Positions 20,842 through 37,689 of a stretch of DNA of 64,000 nucleotides are shown piece after piece (the first letter of the stretch is position 1; each line of letters opens with the position of its first letter). Source of the DNA: Sabethes cyaneus (lineage: Eukaryota; Arthropoda; Insecta; Diptera; Culicidae). The notes beneath the pieces were generated by a model. The model worked only from the letters and a program-made list of their open reading frames with translations. It was not told the DNA's origin and made no database searches. The translations under genes and the position numbers were made by a program. The DNA is taken from positions 141,789,142 to 141,853,141 of the forward strand of contig NC_071354.1 in NCBI RefSeq assembly GCF_943734655.1, written 5' to 3'.

Positions 20842-22400
20842 ATTTATTTATTTATTTATTTATTTATTGATTTTATTCATCTGACTTGTGTCTTAATGAA
20901 TTTGGGAATTTGGGAAGGTTGCATTAAACTTAACAAAGCAAACTTAAGATCTAACAGTCAAGCTTAAAAGTGTACAGGTTAAAATAACAAATATGCAATA
21001 GTCAGGACAATCAGGATAATACATCTAACAGTCTACGATGAAAACTAGCGTTACTAACTCCGAATTCAAAAAGGTAAAAAAATTCATTAAATACTGTGCA
21101 CATAGAATAAAACGGAGAGTTACGTAGAAACTCGGATCTAGCTAAAGGAAGGCTGAAGAAGTCATCACGAGCTCTTAAGTGTCTAGATTGAACTTCAGCA
21201 CCAAGTAGTTCCAAAAGATTAGAACAATCAATTTCGGACGAGATAATTTCAGCAGCAAAAACAGCTTTAGCGATTTTCCTCATATTTTCGAGCGAAGTAA
21301 TACCAAGCAACCGACAGCGGGATTCATACGGCAGCAAGTGGTCAGGGTTGATCCAGCGTAGGTTTCTATGGGCAACACAAACTTCCACTGAATATTTTCG
21401 ATGCGACAGCTTCAATTCATATGATACGAGGACCAAATTATAGCGGAAGATTCAAGATGGGATTCAACTAAAGCATAGTACAGCGACCGGAGGCAGAGGG
21501 GGTCATCCAACTCCTGAGCTATCTTAAATATAAATCCGAGTTGCCGATTAGCTTTATCGACCACTGATGCTTGTTGCTGTCTGAACGTAAGCTTCGAGTC
21601 TAGGTTCACTCCTAAATCCTTTACAACTTCTGTCCGCTCCATGGTATGATTTCCAATTGAATAGTCAAAGCTGTAAACTTTCCGGCTTCTTTTGCAATGA
21701 AAAGATATAACGACGCACTTCTTTACGCTAAGGGTCATCCTGTTTACTTTACACCATTCAGCAAAACGATGCAGACGGGCTTAAAGAACGTGGCAGTCAG
21801 TGAGATTTTCGATGGTGTTGTAAATTTTGAAATCATCAGCGTAAACTAGTTTACATTTACCATTATATAAATTCGCTGCATCGTTGAAGAACTAGGTAAA
21901 CAAGATAAGTCCAAGGTTGCTGCCTTGTGGAACTCCGGAGCAGTTAGAAAATTCATGCGATAAGGCAGTACCAACTTTGACTTGTAGGGTTCTATTTTTA
22001 AGATAGGATTACAGCCATGCAAAAAGCTGCCAGGAAAAACCTAAATGTCTAAGCTTTTTAATAATCAATGCGTGGTAATGTCATGATCAATGCGATCAAA
22101 AGCAGCTTTTAGGTCCGTATAGATCGCATCTACCTGAAGACCGTTACTGATAGCTTCACTGCAGTGGGCAGTAAACTCCATTAAATTAGTTTTCACTGTA
22201 TGACCAGGCTTGAACTTATGTTGCTGCAAAGAGATGCTGCAGTTGAACGTAATGACATCGCAGACAATTAACTCCAAAAGCTTAGATCCAGAACAAAGTG
22301 ATGTAATTCCACGCTAGTTTTCAACCAACTGTGTCAGTCATTTTTTGAAGACAGGAAACATCACTGACTTTTTCCATTCAGAAGGAAAGGTAAAGTTTTG
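20842..22400 (-). pseudogene. CR1/Jockey-group non-LTR retrotransposon relic with (TAAA)n tail
   Basis: On the minus strand, degenerate reverse transcriptase blocks appear in order: IYTDLKAAFDRIDHD near 22100, then the catalytic LVYADDFKIYNTI near 21810-21860 with both Asp residues present. These are followed by MTLSVKKCVVISFHCKRSR, VVKDLGVNLDSKLTF and ANRQLGFIFKIA, the FWxxP-like IIWSSYHMN, and YESRCRLLGITSLENMRK. The order and motifs are those of the reverse transcriptase and C-terminal region of CR1/Jockey-type elements. At least two frame changes occur. About 140 bases past the coding end is a short ATTT array (20842-20868), which would be the 3' tail. No endonuclease region was found, so the copy is probably 5'-truncated near 22.4 kb. 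Confidence 0.82.
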
Positions 22401-22429
22401 AAATGAAACAAAAGATGAGAAATCAGCTG

Positions 22430-22930
22430 ACAAATAGGAAATATTGGTGCGGTGCAAAATTCGTGAGCTAGAGGAAGTTGCCTTGAGTCGAAAAGGTAAA
22501 CTGCCTCAGTTTTGGAGCAAGACTGTAGCGAAACCCCCACAAACTGTTATTATTGATACAGAGTCACCTACAGATACACCTAAGTATATGAATATCCCCG
22601 CCGCCGATGTTTCACCACATCATAGTACATACGGATGTCTTAAGCGTCCAGCTCCAGCACAAAAAAGTTGAAATTTGAGTTGAACGATGTGTCACATCAA
22701 CTACTACGCCTAAAGGAATGTGATTCAGCAGGCTTGCTAACGACAGAAGAATCCACAGAACTGCGCTGATTAACGACTAAGCAAGTTAAGTTGGAGAAGA
22801 ATCTAAAGTCGAAAATTTCCGAACAGGAAAGACAGCAAAAACGGAGGGATCAGGTGAAGTCTTCGAAGCAAAAACTGATTAAATCTATATCAGAAGCAGA
22901 TAGGGTTATGGACCCTTTTCGTCATACGTA
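22430..22930 (+). pseudogene. Unrecognised coiled-coil coding relic
   Basis: Two consecutive open segments form one apparent coding region. The first (to 22671) includes VRCKIRELEEVALSRKGK and DTPKYMNIPAADVSPHHST, ending at RPAPAQ. A +1 shift in the A-run near 22662-22667 leads into KLKFELNDVSHQLLRLKEC. Then comes TTEESTELR, one in-frame stop, and a strongly charged helix (KQVKLEKNLKSKISEQERQ, RRDQVKSSKQKLIKSIS) ending near 22930. The long region, broken by only one shift and one stop, suggests a formerly real gene, either host or transposon-borne. It matches no family I can name. It begins just beyond the CR1/Jockey relic, on the opposite strand. Confidence 0.5.
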
Positions 22931-23161
22931 AACACGATCCAGACTTTCCTGCGAGTTGCGAGTTGCCGTGCAGATGCCATTTAATTCCATTCTTTGCCAT
23001 CTGAACATATTCGCTCTTATCTACTCTCTCATTCCGCGATTGCAATCGTCAAGGCACGAATATTGATTTACATTAGCCAGTTCGTGACTGCACATGTCGC
23101 CTGTTTGCAGCGTTATGTTATGCAGCTATCAAAAAACCAAACGATAATGGCTTTACTTTTC

Positions 23162-25016
23162 TTTTGACGTAGGACTACGTCTTACGGTAAGTTGTGCGAT
23201 AAGGTGTCATTCCAAAAAATCGAAAAATACGAGCGTCACGAAAAATGATAGGTTTTGAGCGCTAATAGCTCAGCGGTTTTCCGATCGATTTTCAACATTC
23301 TTACACCAATCGATCGGAAAATCTTCTAAGAATTGACCCAAATGAAGAAAAGTATGGATTCTTGATGTTGAACTATTGAAAAATTGAAAATAATGAACGT
23401 ATGTTTTACCATAATTCTCGCTTCGTGATTGGTTGGAAGATTCTTTACGATGATCTAAACCTATACCAATTTGATATCTGTGCTTGGGAAGTAGGCCAAA
23501 ACAAGTGACAAAGTTTCCTCATTTCAACAAGATTTCTTAACACCGCGGTTAAACCTAGACCATTTTGATGTCCTTGCTTGGGAAGTATGCCAGAGAGAGT
23601 GACAAAGCCCCCTCGTGCCAACAGATTTGTTACGAACCGATTAAACCTAGTCCAATCTGATGTCTGTGTTAATGAAGTGTGCCAGAAAAAATGACAAAAG
23701 TTCATTGTCCCAACAGATCGCAAATTCTTTACTGCGAGACGATTAAACCACGGCGAATTTGATATCTGTGTTGGAAAAATGTGCTACAGCTGTAGTGTTC
23801 GGTTATAATACGACTATGTATGAATATGCATGCTTGCCGTTTCGTTAGAAGTGTAGTGAAAAGATGTGCTGTTGATTAAATAGGACTGAATTGGTAAAAT
23901 CCCTTCAACGTGGGAAACCATGGATAATAAAATCAAAGGGGTTGTGTACAAGACACGACCGCATATATAGGTGACGCAGGACTACGTGAGTCTCTTTGTA
24001 GTGATAGTGGTATGTATTCATGCTTTTAATCATTTGATTCTTCATGTATACATGCTATATGCAACATACATACATGCTACATGCGTTGTATGTAACATTT
24101 ATCAAAGTAGTAACATTGTATGCCCTTCTGGCATACAAAAAAAAAAAAAAACATTGCATACGTTCAATTCTCAAAAGATTGTGCATTTGAAAACAATTTA
24201 ACAAAATCAAGAACACAAACTATTGCTTTCCAGCTACCTTACTAAAATTAAAGATTGTTTTTATTATCCATGGTTTCCCACGTTGAAGGGATTTTACCAA
24301 TTCAGTCCTATTTAATCTACAGCACATCTTTCCACTACACTTCTAATGAAACGGCAAGCATGCGTATTCATACAGAGTCGTATTATAACCGAACACTACA
24401 GCTGTAGCACATTTTTCCAACACAGATATCAAGTTCGCCGTGGTTTAATCGTCTCGCAGTAAAGAATTTGCAATCTGTTGGGACAATGAACTTGTGTCAT
24501 TTTTTCTGGCACACTTCCCTAACACAGACATCAAATTGGACTAGGTTTAATCGCGTTCGTAAGAAATCTGTTGGCACGAGGGGGCTTTGTTACTCTCTCT
24601 GGCGTACTTCCCAAGCAAGGACATCAAAATGGTCTAGTTTAAACGTGGTGTTAAGAAATCTTGTTGAAAGGAGGTAACTTGGTCACTGGTTTTGGCATAC
24701 TTCCCAGGCACAGATATCAAATTAGTATAGGTTTAGATCATCGTAAAAATCTTCCAACCAATCACGAAGCGAGAATTCTGGTAAAACATAGGTTCATTTC
24801 CAATTTTTCAATAGTTTAACATCAAGAATCCAAACTTTTCTTCATTTGGGCCAATTCTTAGAAGATTTTCCAATCGATTGGTGTAAGAATATTGGAAATC
24901 GTTCGAGAAACCACTAAGCTATTAGCGTTCAAAACCTGACCACTTTTAGAGAAAGATTTTTTGGAATGACACCTTATATCAGCAACCTTCTTGAAAGACG
25001 TAGTCCTACGTCAAAA
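23162..25016. mobile_element. Foldback element: 1.86-kb palindrome with about 765-bp arms
   Basis: The left arm (about 23162-23932) starts TTTTGACGTAGGACTACG, and the right arm (about 24257-25016) ends with the reverse complement of that sequence. The arms remain alignable throughout with scattered substitutions. For example, GATTGGTTGGAAGATTC in the left arm is mirrored near 24750-24770. A unique loop of about 320 bases separates them. Each arm contains about four tandem units of roughly 95-100 bases (AAACCTA..CCAATTTGAT...TTGGGAAGTA.GCCA...). Antisense open frames such as HFFWHTSLTQTSDWTRFNR come from these units and are not genes. No clear target duplication was found. A related one-armed copy lies at 47931-49027. 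Confidence 0.82.
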
Positions 25017-25269
25017 TGTGTTTCAGCATTTATAGTATTTACTAGCTGACCCGACAAACTTCGTATTGCCACAAATTAACCTGTGTTGTACATAAATCAT
25101 GAGTCTCGGATGATCTTTGTCACTATCTCGAGTTTTGCAAGCCCCCCAGTGGGCGGCGCTTCCGACGGCGGGTCACCGGCAACACTCGCGACCGGCTCGT
25201 CCTGAATGATCTAGTGTTACTATAGATAGTTTTTGAGGTCTTGTTATTGATTAATGTTTTATGGAAGAG

Positions 25270-27220
25270 TCTCGAATTTCTCGAGTTGGATTAGTTTTTG
25301 AGTTTCGCAAAAATTTCTGTTTTATTTGTATGAGAGTCCATATCCCCCTACCACAGGGGTGAGAGGTCTCTAACTATCATAAAATAAATTCAAGACTCAA
25401 AAATCTCCTACATGCTAAATTTGGTTCCATTTGCTTGATTAGTACTCAAATTATAAGGAAATTTGTATTTCATTTGTATGGGGGCCCACCCTCTTAAAAG
25501 GGAAAGGGGTCGTAATACACCACAGAAAAAAAATTCTGCCATCTAAAACTCTCACATGCCAAATTTGGTTCCATTTGCTTGATTAGTTCTAAAGTTATGA
25601 GCAAATTTGTATTTCGTTTGAATGGGAGCCCCCCCCCCTCCTAAAAAGGTAAGAAGTCCTAATTCATAATGGGAAAAATGGTTGCCTCCAAAAACACCCA
25701 CATGCCAAATATGATTCCATTTGCTTGATTAGTTCTCGAATTATGAGGAAATTTGTATTTCATTTGTGTAGAAGCCCCCCCTCTTGAAGTGTGGAAGGAT
25801 CCTAATTCACCGTAGAAAATATTTTTGCCTCCAAAAACCTCCACATGCCGAATTTGGTTCTATTTGCTTGATTAGTTCTCGAGTTATGGGGAAATTTGTA
25901 TTTCATTTGTATTGGAGCCCCCCCTCCTAATGTGGGAAGAGGTCCTAATTCATCACAGAAAAAATGGTTGCCTCCAAAAACACCTACACGCCAAATTTGG
26001 TTCCATTTGCTGGATTAGTTCTCGAGTTATGAGGAAATTTGTATTTCGTTTGTATAGGACCCCCCCCTCCTAAAGTGGGGAGGGGTCCCAATTCATCATT
26101 GAAAAAAAAATTGTCTCCAAAAACACACATATGCCAAATTTGGTTCAATTCGCTTGATTAGTTCTCGAGTTATGAGGAAATTTGTATTTCATTTGTACAG
26201 GAGCCCCTCCTCTTAAAGTGGGGAGGGGTCCTAATTCACCATAGAAAATTTTCTTGCTCTCGAAAACCTTCACATGCCAAATTTGGTTGCATTTGCTTGA
26301 TTAGTTCTCGAGTTATGAGGAAATTTGTATGGAAGCCCCCCCTCTTAAAGGGGAGAGGAGTTATAATTCCTCTTATAAAGAGGGGAGGGGTCTCAATTCA
26401 CCATAGAATAAATTCTTGTCACCAAAAAAAACACCCACATGCCAAATGTTGTTCTATTTGCTTGATTAGTTCTCGAGTTATGAGGAAATTTGTATTTCAT
26501 TTGTACAGGAGCCCCCCCTCTTAGAGTGGGGAGGGGTCCTAATTCACCGTAGAAAATTTTCTTGCCCTCGAAAACCTTCACATGCCAAATTTGGTTCCAT
26601 TTGCTTGATTAGTTTTCGAGTTATGAGGAAATTTGTATTTCATTTGTATAGGAGCCCCCCCTCCTAAAGTGGGGAGAGGTTCTTATTCATCATAGAATAA
26701 ATTCTTGCCTCCAAAAACACCTACATGCCAAATTTGGTTCCATTTGCTGGATTAGCTCTCGAGTTATAAGGAAATTTGTATTTCGTTTGTACAGGAGCCC
26801 CCCCTCTTAAAGTGAGGAGGGGTCCTAATTCAACATAGAAAATTTTCTTGCCCTCGAAAACTTTCACATGCCAAATTTGGTTCCATTTGCTTGATTAGTT
26901 CTCGAGTTATGAGGAAATTTGTATGGAAACCCCCCCTCTTAAAGGGGAGAGGAGTTACAATTCCCCTTATAAAGAGGGGAGGGGTCTCAAATTACCCTAG
27001 AATAAATTCTTGTCACCGAAAACACCCACATGCCAAATTTGGTTCTATTTGCTTGATTAGTTCTCGAGTTATGCAGAAATTTGTGTTTCATTTGTATGGG
27101 AGCCCCCCCTCTTAGTGGGGGGAGGGGTCTCTAACCATCACTAAAACCTTTCCTGGTCCCAAAAACCTCTACATGCAAATTTTCACGCCGATTGGTTCAG
27201 TAGTTTTTGATTCTATAAGG
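25270..27220 (-). repeat. 143-bp tandem array, about 13 units
   Basis: Successive CATGCCAAATTTGGTTCC landmarks fall at about 25411, 25555, 25701, 25844, 25987, 26130, 26273, 26438, 26581, 26724, 26867, 27029 and 27172. The spacing is therefore 143-146 bases, with two longer units of 165 and 162. Each unit has a conserved TTGCTTGATTAGTTCTCGAG box, then GAGGAAATTTGTATTTC, a C-run (AGCCCCCCCTC) and a G-run (GTGGGGAGGGG). The two long units share an extra TATAAAGAGGGGAGGGG-type duplication and lie 594 bases apart, indicating a four-unit higher-order repeat. The array abuts the GACA tract. Confidence 0.9.
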
Positions 27221-27227
27221 AACACAG

Positions 27228-34121
<6,894 letters not shown>

Positions 34122-34499
34122 AATCCTTCTTTATAGGTATAGATAACTTGATTCGCATAAGCCCTACAATTTTAGTATGTTCAGTAACTTTACAGGACAA
34201 ACGACTTTTCTGAAGACACAAAATTTCTAAAATCATTACTTAAAAAGTTAGACGTCAACGCCTTCTATGGGAATAAAAATATAATTACTTAAGATTTACA
34301 AAATGATGCAAAATTGTATAACAAATAATGTTGCTGAAGAAAATAAAGCTCTACGAAGCATATGAAAGAAGTTATGAGATTTTGTCCGAGCGCCGGGTCA
34401 ATCTGCCCCACTGTAATGGCGTGGGGCCATGAATGTGTGAGGAAATATGACAAGGGGGGGGAGGGTAAATTTTAGTCAAAATTTGCGTGACGTACTAAA

Positions 34500-35285
34500 T
34501 TAATGTCGCCTTGGTGCTTCAAAAAGTTCGTTGGCAATATTGGTGTCATGGAAGGAAGTATACCTGCTTTGTATCACGTGCATTGCTTTCTGCACAATAG
34601 CTATTCAATAGCTACATTTATAGGATCTAAAGTTTCAATAATTTCTTCGACCAATACCATCTCGTCATCTGTCCTTCAAGGTCGATCCTTTAAAGAGGTC
34701 ACCTTCACCTGTTCTTTAAGGTCTATCGTCGCTTTTTGAACTGTAGTACCGAGCTCGTAAATCTTTCAAGCTTTGCAAACAAACTTTGCCATTTTGTCTT
34801 ACAGTCAGAGATTAAACTCAGCTTTATGGCTTTATCCTTTTGTTTGTTTATTTGTTTGTTTGATCGTTGTTTCATCGTTTCTCACGGGTAATTTCTTAAA
34901 AATCTTGACATATTCACGAACGTTCTTCACGGTTGAGAAATGCTGCGCAATATCGCTACAAGATCCATGATCAGTATCGAATCAGTATTTTTACTGTCAG
35001 AAGATGCATCGTAATCTGGAGCTAAATAGTTGAACAAATAGCTTAACCAACGTTCTAAGAAGATTGGAAAGCTGTATAAATATACCTTCATCATTGTCGA
35101 TAAGATGGACTGTATTTTACGACGGCTAATGGTGCAGAACACTTTTTACGGTAAGTTGAATTCCATGCGCCAGGCAAACTTGATGATCTACAGAAGTCAA
35201 CTTCTCATTTTTTTCATAGTCAGTGCTCCATCAGTTGTGAGACCCATATTATCTTTGGATCTGACAACTTCGGGTCCAATATCTC
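34500..35285 (-). pseudogene. hAT-superfamily transposase relic
   Basis: Minus-strand fragments in different frames, in order, are TDGALTMKKM, then VDHQVCLAHGIQLTVKSVL-like residues. Then come VKNVREYVKIFKKLPVRND and, near 34650, LVEEIIETLDPINVAIE followed by LCRKQCT. The series fits from memory the hAT transposase core: the SDGAxxMxK motif, the CxAHxLQLxVxDVL region, the RKVVKxFRxSPxKND helix and the LKPVExAxExLCRxxA helix. Many stops and shifts are present. The C-terminal dimerisation motif was not found; sequence left of 34500 is unassigned and includes a G-run at about 34455-34464. The family call rests on motif order only. Confidence 0.5.
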
Positions 35286-36987
35286 TACGCATTACTTAGC
35301 AATCCGAAAATATCCTCCGGAAGGGGAAGTGGATTTTGATGAGGCTGCATAGCGGCATTTAGTTCTGTCGAATAGTCTTTGCAGATCCTAATTTGCCTTG
35401 CGTACTACCACAATCGGAGCGGCCCACTCCGTATAATCCATCGGCGAAATGGTATTCAATTGCTCGAGACGGTCGAGCTGTTGATTCACGGCATCTAGCA
35501 CTGCATACGCAACCGAATGTTTTGGATAGATTTGCATGGTTCTCTCAGTACAAGGTTTACGTTAGTCTTTTTACTGAACATCTTCGGGAAGGTTTTCTTT
35601 AGGAGATTAGTAGACACTGGGGTATTGAAATTCACCCACAAGAGACAAAACACTTCCCGAGACTGTTTTCGCTTTCACTGTTACAGAAACTAACACTGGA
35701 CTTCCAATCCAATCTTCCAGACTTCCAATCCAATTCGTCAAATCTCTGTTATGTCGGAGGCTGTATTACGTTTCAACTAAGTTTCACCTCCAGGATATGA
35801 TACAGGAACAAATCTGTGTGTTTCCACACCGTATGCATTCACTGTTATAATTTTGCTGGATACTGTGTGCTTTCTCCTTCCCGATGCCCGATATCGTCAC
35901 AATCAGAACACTTATGACTTTTGAACGTACAGTAGCAAGTGTAGTGAAAGGAGTCACAAAAACAACACGACGATTTGGGTTTGTTTTTGTAATCACTTGT
36001 ATCGGTTTTGGTTGCCAGATTTTCTTGTTTCTTGAAATGACGTTTCACTGCATTGACTTGACCGAAACTAGAAGCAGTCACGATCACTGCGTTGTCGTGT
36101 CGAAAGTTGTCTAATCACTGACTTTTTTCCGCTAACTAGAATCTAGAATGTTCTAGTTCTAGAATGACGTCATGTTTTTCCCGATTTTGGAGAGGAGCCG
36201 CGTTCATCGCGTCGTTTTCAGAGTTGATTCCACAGATGTAAATCAGACATTTAAACTTTTTCGGTGAGCTTTTCTAGCTCGAACTGGACACAGGATTTAT
36301 GCACCCGGCAGCCAAAGGCAATGTGATCCTCCGACGGATTTTTCGAAATTTGAACCCATCTGTACCGACGGCTGATGACGGACTTTTTCGTATCAAAAAG
36401 CCCATGCACTTTCTCCACTGTTTGGGCGAAAGTAAAATCATAGCGCGAATCCCAACTAGCGAAAGTTAGAATGCTTTCCGTCTCGCAATAAAACTCTTTG
36501 ATGTTCCCCGCAAGAGAGTGCGGAATTTATTCGGGGTTGGGAGGTACTTGCACGTTTATTGATGACATTATAGTGCGAAGGAATTCCTGGTGCCGTTCTT
36601 CGCTCTGTTAAAATCGTTCTTCCGATCGCTGTTCATCCTGCTATTGCCGGATAAGGAGCTGGGTCAACTGCTGCTGAAACTGTGTCTACTGTTGCTACAT
36701 CAAGCGTATCAGCTGTGCGAAAAGGTTATCTGTGGACTGTGTTGTTGTTCCGCGTTGTTGAGGATGTACGACCGCTGGTTGTTGCTGCTGTTGTGCGATG
36801 CTGTCCGGGATGTTGCTGGAACCGGTGGAAGTCTGAATCTTGGAGCTGCTGCTAGCCGTTTTCCTGGGGGGATGCCATCGCTTCCCTGCGTCTTTTGCGT
36901 GAGGGTGACGGAATTGTTGGGTTTTTTTCACGATCACTGACACTCGCGGAAACGAAAAAATAAAACCGACCCAATCGTCGCCACTTT
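35286..36987 (-). pseudogene. Ty3/gypsy-like gag and 5' pol relic
   Basis: Below the LTR the minus strand first shows a primer-binding-site-like TGGCGACGATTGGG (about 36970-36984). A gag-like frame starts near 36943 (VIVKKTQQFRHPHAKDAGK, then a Gln-rich run). Around 35870-36090 a two-knuckle zinc-binding region is visible: CCFCDSFHYTCYCTFK, then KCSDCDDIGHREGE. This is the CCHC pattern that binds retrotransposon RNA in gag. Near 35400-35500 the reverse transcriptase entry LEQLNTISPMDYTEWAAPIV and VVRKA occurs, then PLPEDIFGLLSNA. The pieces are frame-broken and the remaining pol genes are missing. The 3' LTR was not found. It is an internally truncated ancient copy. Confidence 0.72.
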
Positions 36988-37192
36988 TGTATTTGACGAG
37001 GTGTTCAGGTATATAAATAAATTATCCCTCAAAAGGAACGCGAGACACGTCTTTAAGTCTTTAATAGATAAATGTATATTATTTATTACTGATATCGCGT
37101 GTAACACTCTATTAGTTAAAAGCGAGTTTTTTAGCGTTGACAACTGTCACCAGACATACATATATGCACGTACCAGCATCATCCTAGTAACA
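36988..37192 (-). repeat. Candidate 5' LTR of the gypsy relic
   Basis: On the minus strand the 205-bp segment begins TGTTACTAGGATGATGC and ends CAAATACA. It therefore has TG...CA termini, and it stops four bases before a TGGCGACG primer-binding-site-like sequence. A TGGCGA-type site is known from some Ty3/gypsy elements. The segment contains an AATAAA-like stretch typical of an LTR R-U5 region. Without a partner LTR this rests on termini and position only. Confidence 0.5.
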
Positions 37193-37199
37193 GGAAACT

Positions 37200-37680
37200 A
37201 TCACTAGAGAGTCCAGCGTCGTCGTACAGGTGGAGAAACTCAGACAGAATACTGTTGATATCGTGAATACTCTTGAATTGCTTTTCCATGCCGTATGTGC
37301 TAGAACCTTCGCATTTAATCGTTCTACAGCACTTTGTACACTTTGCTGTTCCACGATTCTTGATTCCTGGAAGAAATTAATACCATACTCAAGTCTCTGG
37401 AACTCCCTCTCTGACTCTAAAGTCTATGAATTGAAGTCCATAGTTCCCGATGACGTTTAAGTGTATCAATACCGAGTAGACGGCAACGATCAGGATATGA
37501 TGGCAGGTAACTGGGTCGCGGCTAGAAAGCTCACGTAGTGCAAAACGGACGAATTTCAAGTCAATTGATACGGAAACCAGGCCAAATTGCAGTTTTCCAG
37601 TAATGGACTAACCAGACAGCAATAGAGAGCTTTTAGACGGTACAGTTCTTTAAAATAACGTGCGATTTTGGCGATATCAA
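37200..37680 (-). pseudogene. CR1/Jockey-group reverse transcriptase C-terminal relic
   Basis: Minus-strand frames give YRLKALYCCLVSPLLENCNLA then WFPYQ, followed by KFVRFALRELSSRDPV. After a frame change comes LPSYPDRCRLLGIDTLKRH. This corresponds to the LxxLYxxLVRSxLEYxSxVWxP, RFxRFALRxLPWRDP and LPxYxDRCxLLGIDTL series at the C-terminus of CR1/Jockey-type ORFs. It sits immediately upstream of the LTR, so the gypsy element probably inserted into or beside it. Confidence 0.72.
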
Positions 37681-37689
37681 AGCGGCGTT

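Noticed and set aside
23445..24677. Paired frames with HFFWHTSLTQTS-type peptides as a gene family
   Set aside because: They arise antisense and sense from the tandem units in the arms of the foldback; they are short and not conserved in frame.
25270..27220. CRISPR-like array of regular repeats
   Set aside because: Units are contiguous 143-bp tandem repeats without unique spacers, in eukaryotic sequence.
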